Assembly (NCBI RefSeq): GCF_017254845.1
Contig: NZ_JAFKCU010000003.1
Location: 434,001-498,000, forward strand
Direction of reading: 5' to 3'
Length of the DNA: 64,000 nt
DNA from: Algoriphagus pacificus
GTDB lineage: Bacteria > Bacteroidota > Bacteroidia > Cytophagales > Cyclobacteriaceae
Each line of letters begins with the position of its first letter. The first letter of the stretch is position 1. The notes under the pieces were generated by a model. The model ran no database searches, was not told the DNA's origin, and saw only the letters and a program-made list of their open reading frames with translations. Below, piece after piece: positions 62,728 through 64,000 of this stretch. Made by a program: the position numbers and the translations under genes.

Positions 62728-63174
62728 ATGCTACTAAGTGAATTAATTGTTCTATTCGAACGAGACCTAGACCGACTATACAAAGAGATTGAACAATATT
62801 CAAGCGAAGAAATACTTTGGAGTACCAGCCATCAAATCAGTAATCCTGCTGGTAACCTTTGTCTTCATCTTTTAGGAAATCTTCAAGCATTCGTTGGGCA
62901 CGAACTTGGAGGATTTGATTATACACGAGATCGAGAGTTTGAATTTGCTGGAAAAGATGTTCCAAAAGCTCAATTGCTGGATGATATCAAAAAAGTAAAA
63001 AGAATAATGGTTAGCAGTTTAGAAGGAATGGATGAAAGTATCCTGACAAAAAATTACCCAAAAGAAGTTTTTGGTAAACCTATGAGTAACGAGTACTTCC
63101 TGATCCATTTATACGGACATTTCAATTACCATCTTGGTCAGATCAATTATCACAGAAGATTATTACATCCTTAA
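62728..63174 (+). CDS. DinB-like four-helix protein
   Basis: 148 aa. Helical, with two metal-ligand His blocks typical of the DinB superfamily: NLCLHLLGNLQAFVG (His52) and LIHLYGHFNYHLGQINYHRR (several His at about 129-145). Related to DinB_2/DUF1572-type proteins that bind a divalent metal; several are thiol-dependent S-transferases. Starts 11 bp after the muramidase gene, probably cotranscribed. Substrate unknown. Confidence 0.8.
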   Translation: MLLSELIVLFERDLDRLYKEIEQYSSEEILWSTSHQISNPAGNLCLHLLGNLQAFVGHELGGFDYTRDREFEFAGKDVPKAQLLDDIKKVKRIMVSSLEGMDESILTKNYPKEVFGKPMSNEYFLIHLYGHFNYHLGQINYHRRLLHP

Positions 63175-63187
63175 GCTTATAAAAGAA

Positions 63188-63222
63188 AAAGGCTGTCTTG
63201 GAATGAGACAGCCTTTAATTTT
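63188..63222. terminator. bidirectional intrinsic terminator
   Basis: Perfect stem AAAGGCTGTCT (63188-63198) / AGACAGCCTTT (63206-63216) with an A-rich flank and a following T-run, between the convergent DinB-like and serA genes. Confidence 0.9.
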
Positions 63223-64000
63223 TTAATATAAGGTTCTAAACCTGATCGTGCCCGGAATAGATTTCAAAGCATCTATGGCATCTGGTGAATAAGCCTTATT
63301 GATATCAGTAATTACATAGCCGATTTTCTCATTGGTCTTCAAGTATTGACCCACGATGTTTATTTCATAATTAGCCAAAACTTGGTTGATTTTTGCCAAT
63401 ACACCCGGCTCATTTAAGTGTATGTGGATCAATCTATGAGCATCATGTAAGAAAGGCAACTGAATATTCGGGAAATTCACTGAATTGTAAGTGTTTCCAG
63501 TATTGATGTATTCCATGATTTTACCCGGAACAAATCGAGCGATATTCTCCTGAGCTTCCAAAGTACTTCCACCAATATGAGGAGTCAAAATCGTATTTGG
63601 CAAGCCAATCAAATCAGAAACAAAAGGTTCAGAGTTGTTTTTAGGTTCTTCAGGGAAGACATCAACAGCACAACCTGCCAAGTGACCTGATAAAATTGCT
63701 TCTTTCAAAGCAGAAATTTCCACAACATGGCCACGGCTCAAATTGACAAGGATCGCACCTTTTTTCATTTTGGCGATCTTTTGCTTGTCGATCAGGTTTT
63801 TGTTGTCTTTTCTTCCGTCCACATGAAGCGAAATCATGTCGCAAGTACTCAATAATTCATCCAAGGAATTAAGCTTGGTTGCATTTCCTAAGGCAAGTCT
63901 CTCGATGACATCATAGTAAAAGACATTCATACCCATATTTTCAGCCAAAACTGAAAGCTGTGCACCGATATTGCCGTAGCCTACAATTCCTAGTTTCTTA
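63223..64000 (-). CDS. serA: D-3-phosphoglycerate dehydrogenase, N-terminal part missing (window edge)
   Basis: The last 259 codons are present; the frame continues without a start to the right edge (KKLGIVGYGNIGAQL at the end of the window is the NAD-binding Rossmann motif). The substrate-binding and catalytic residues are visible: LVNLSRGHVV (Arg), FPEEPKNN (Glu) and LTPHIGGST (His). A C-terminal ACT domain (HIHLNEPGVLAKINQVLANY) suggests serine feedback control. Oxidises 3-phosphoglycerate in the first step of serine synthesis. Confidence 0.93.
   Translation of the reverse strand, partial: KKLGIVGYGNIGAQLSVLAENMGMNVFYYDVIERLALGNATKLNSLDELLSTCDMISLHVDGRKDNKNLIDKQKIAKMKKGAILVNLSRGHVVEISALKEAILSGHLAGCAVDVFPEEPKNNSEPFVSDLIGLPNTILTPHIGGSTLEAQENIARFVPGKIMEYINTGNTYNSVNFPNIQLPFLHDAHRLIHIHLNEPGVLAKINQVLANYEINIVGQYLKTNEKIGYVITDINKAYSPDAIDALKSIPGTIRFRTLY

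Overview
The window looks like chromosomal DNA of a Bacteroidota bacterium, probably order Cytophagales and close to Cyclobacteriaceae/Algoriphagus. This is inferred from gene content: an outer-membrane beta-barrel TonB receptor with a carboxypeptidase-regulatory N-domain, a DUF4221-like lipoprotein, many short-lipobox lipoproteins, and tandem periplasmic amidohydrolases. It is also inferred from Bacteroidota-type promoters (TTTG - about 20 nt - TAnnTTTG) such as the one at 60314-60346. No rRNA, tRNA or CRISPR array was recognised.

Layout. 0.1-5.8 kb: TonB-dependent receptor and small lipoproteins. 5.8-7.7 kb: an unidentified gene between long intergenic repeats, with a tandem array of about 180-bp units. 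7.8-16 kb: erythromycin-esterase-like protein, a WYL regulator with an adjacent epoxide-hydrolase-like gene and a probable operator, a GlxA-type AraC regulator divergent from two tandem SRPBCC proteins, and an IPT/TIG propeller lipoprotein. 16.4-22.6 kb: an AT-rich accessory island with an unknown 157-aa protein, a 21-bp degenerate tandem repeat, a phospholipase-D-like protein, and a two-gene McrBC-type (type IV restriction) cassette. Upstream of the cassette (22646-22762) lies a decayed copy of the last codons of smc. The intact smc ends 3 kb further on, beyond an NmrA-like gene and a REP-like repeat cluster with its Y1/HUH transposase.

25.6-36 kb: smc, a Tat-type Rieske lipoprotein, a GT39-like membrane glycosyltransferase, a DUF559 nuclease gene packed between two hairpin-forming inverted repeats (a candidate miniature mobile element of 0.5 kb), a second WYL regulator and a subtilisin-like lipoprotein. 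36.1-43.9 kb, minus strand: M28 peptidase and NlpC/P60 peptidase (overlapping genes), then three amidohydrolase-fold proteins, of which only the middle one keeps the HxH metal motif. 44.1-52 kb: a tightly coupled five-gene plus-strand operon (response regulator, HEAT-repeat transmembrane protein, processive GT2 synthase, YaiO-like TPR/beta-barrel, unknown membrane-anchored protein) facing an LTA-synthase-like phosphotransferase. It reads as a synthase-dependent exopolysaccharide locus.

52-64 kb: methyltransferase, DUF3253-like protein, msrA, a nucleoside-phosphorylase-like protein of unknown role, an M20 amidohydrolase, a gamma-glutamyltransferase with an outer-membrane-associated partner, a DEAD-box RNA helicase, an N-acetylmuramidase with DinB-like neighbour, and serA, which runs off the right end. 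The strongest candidates for something undescribed are the DUF559 element, the McrBC/PLD island with the smc remnant, the 21-bp repeat locus and the exopolysaccharide operon.
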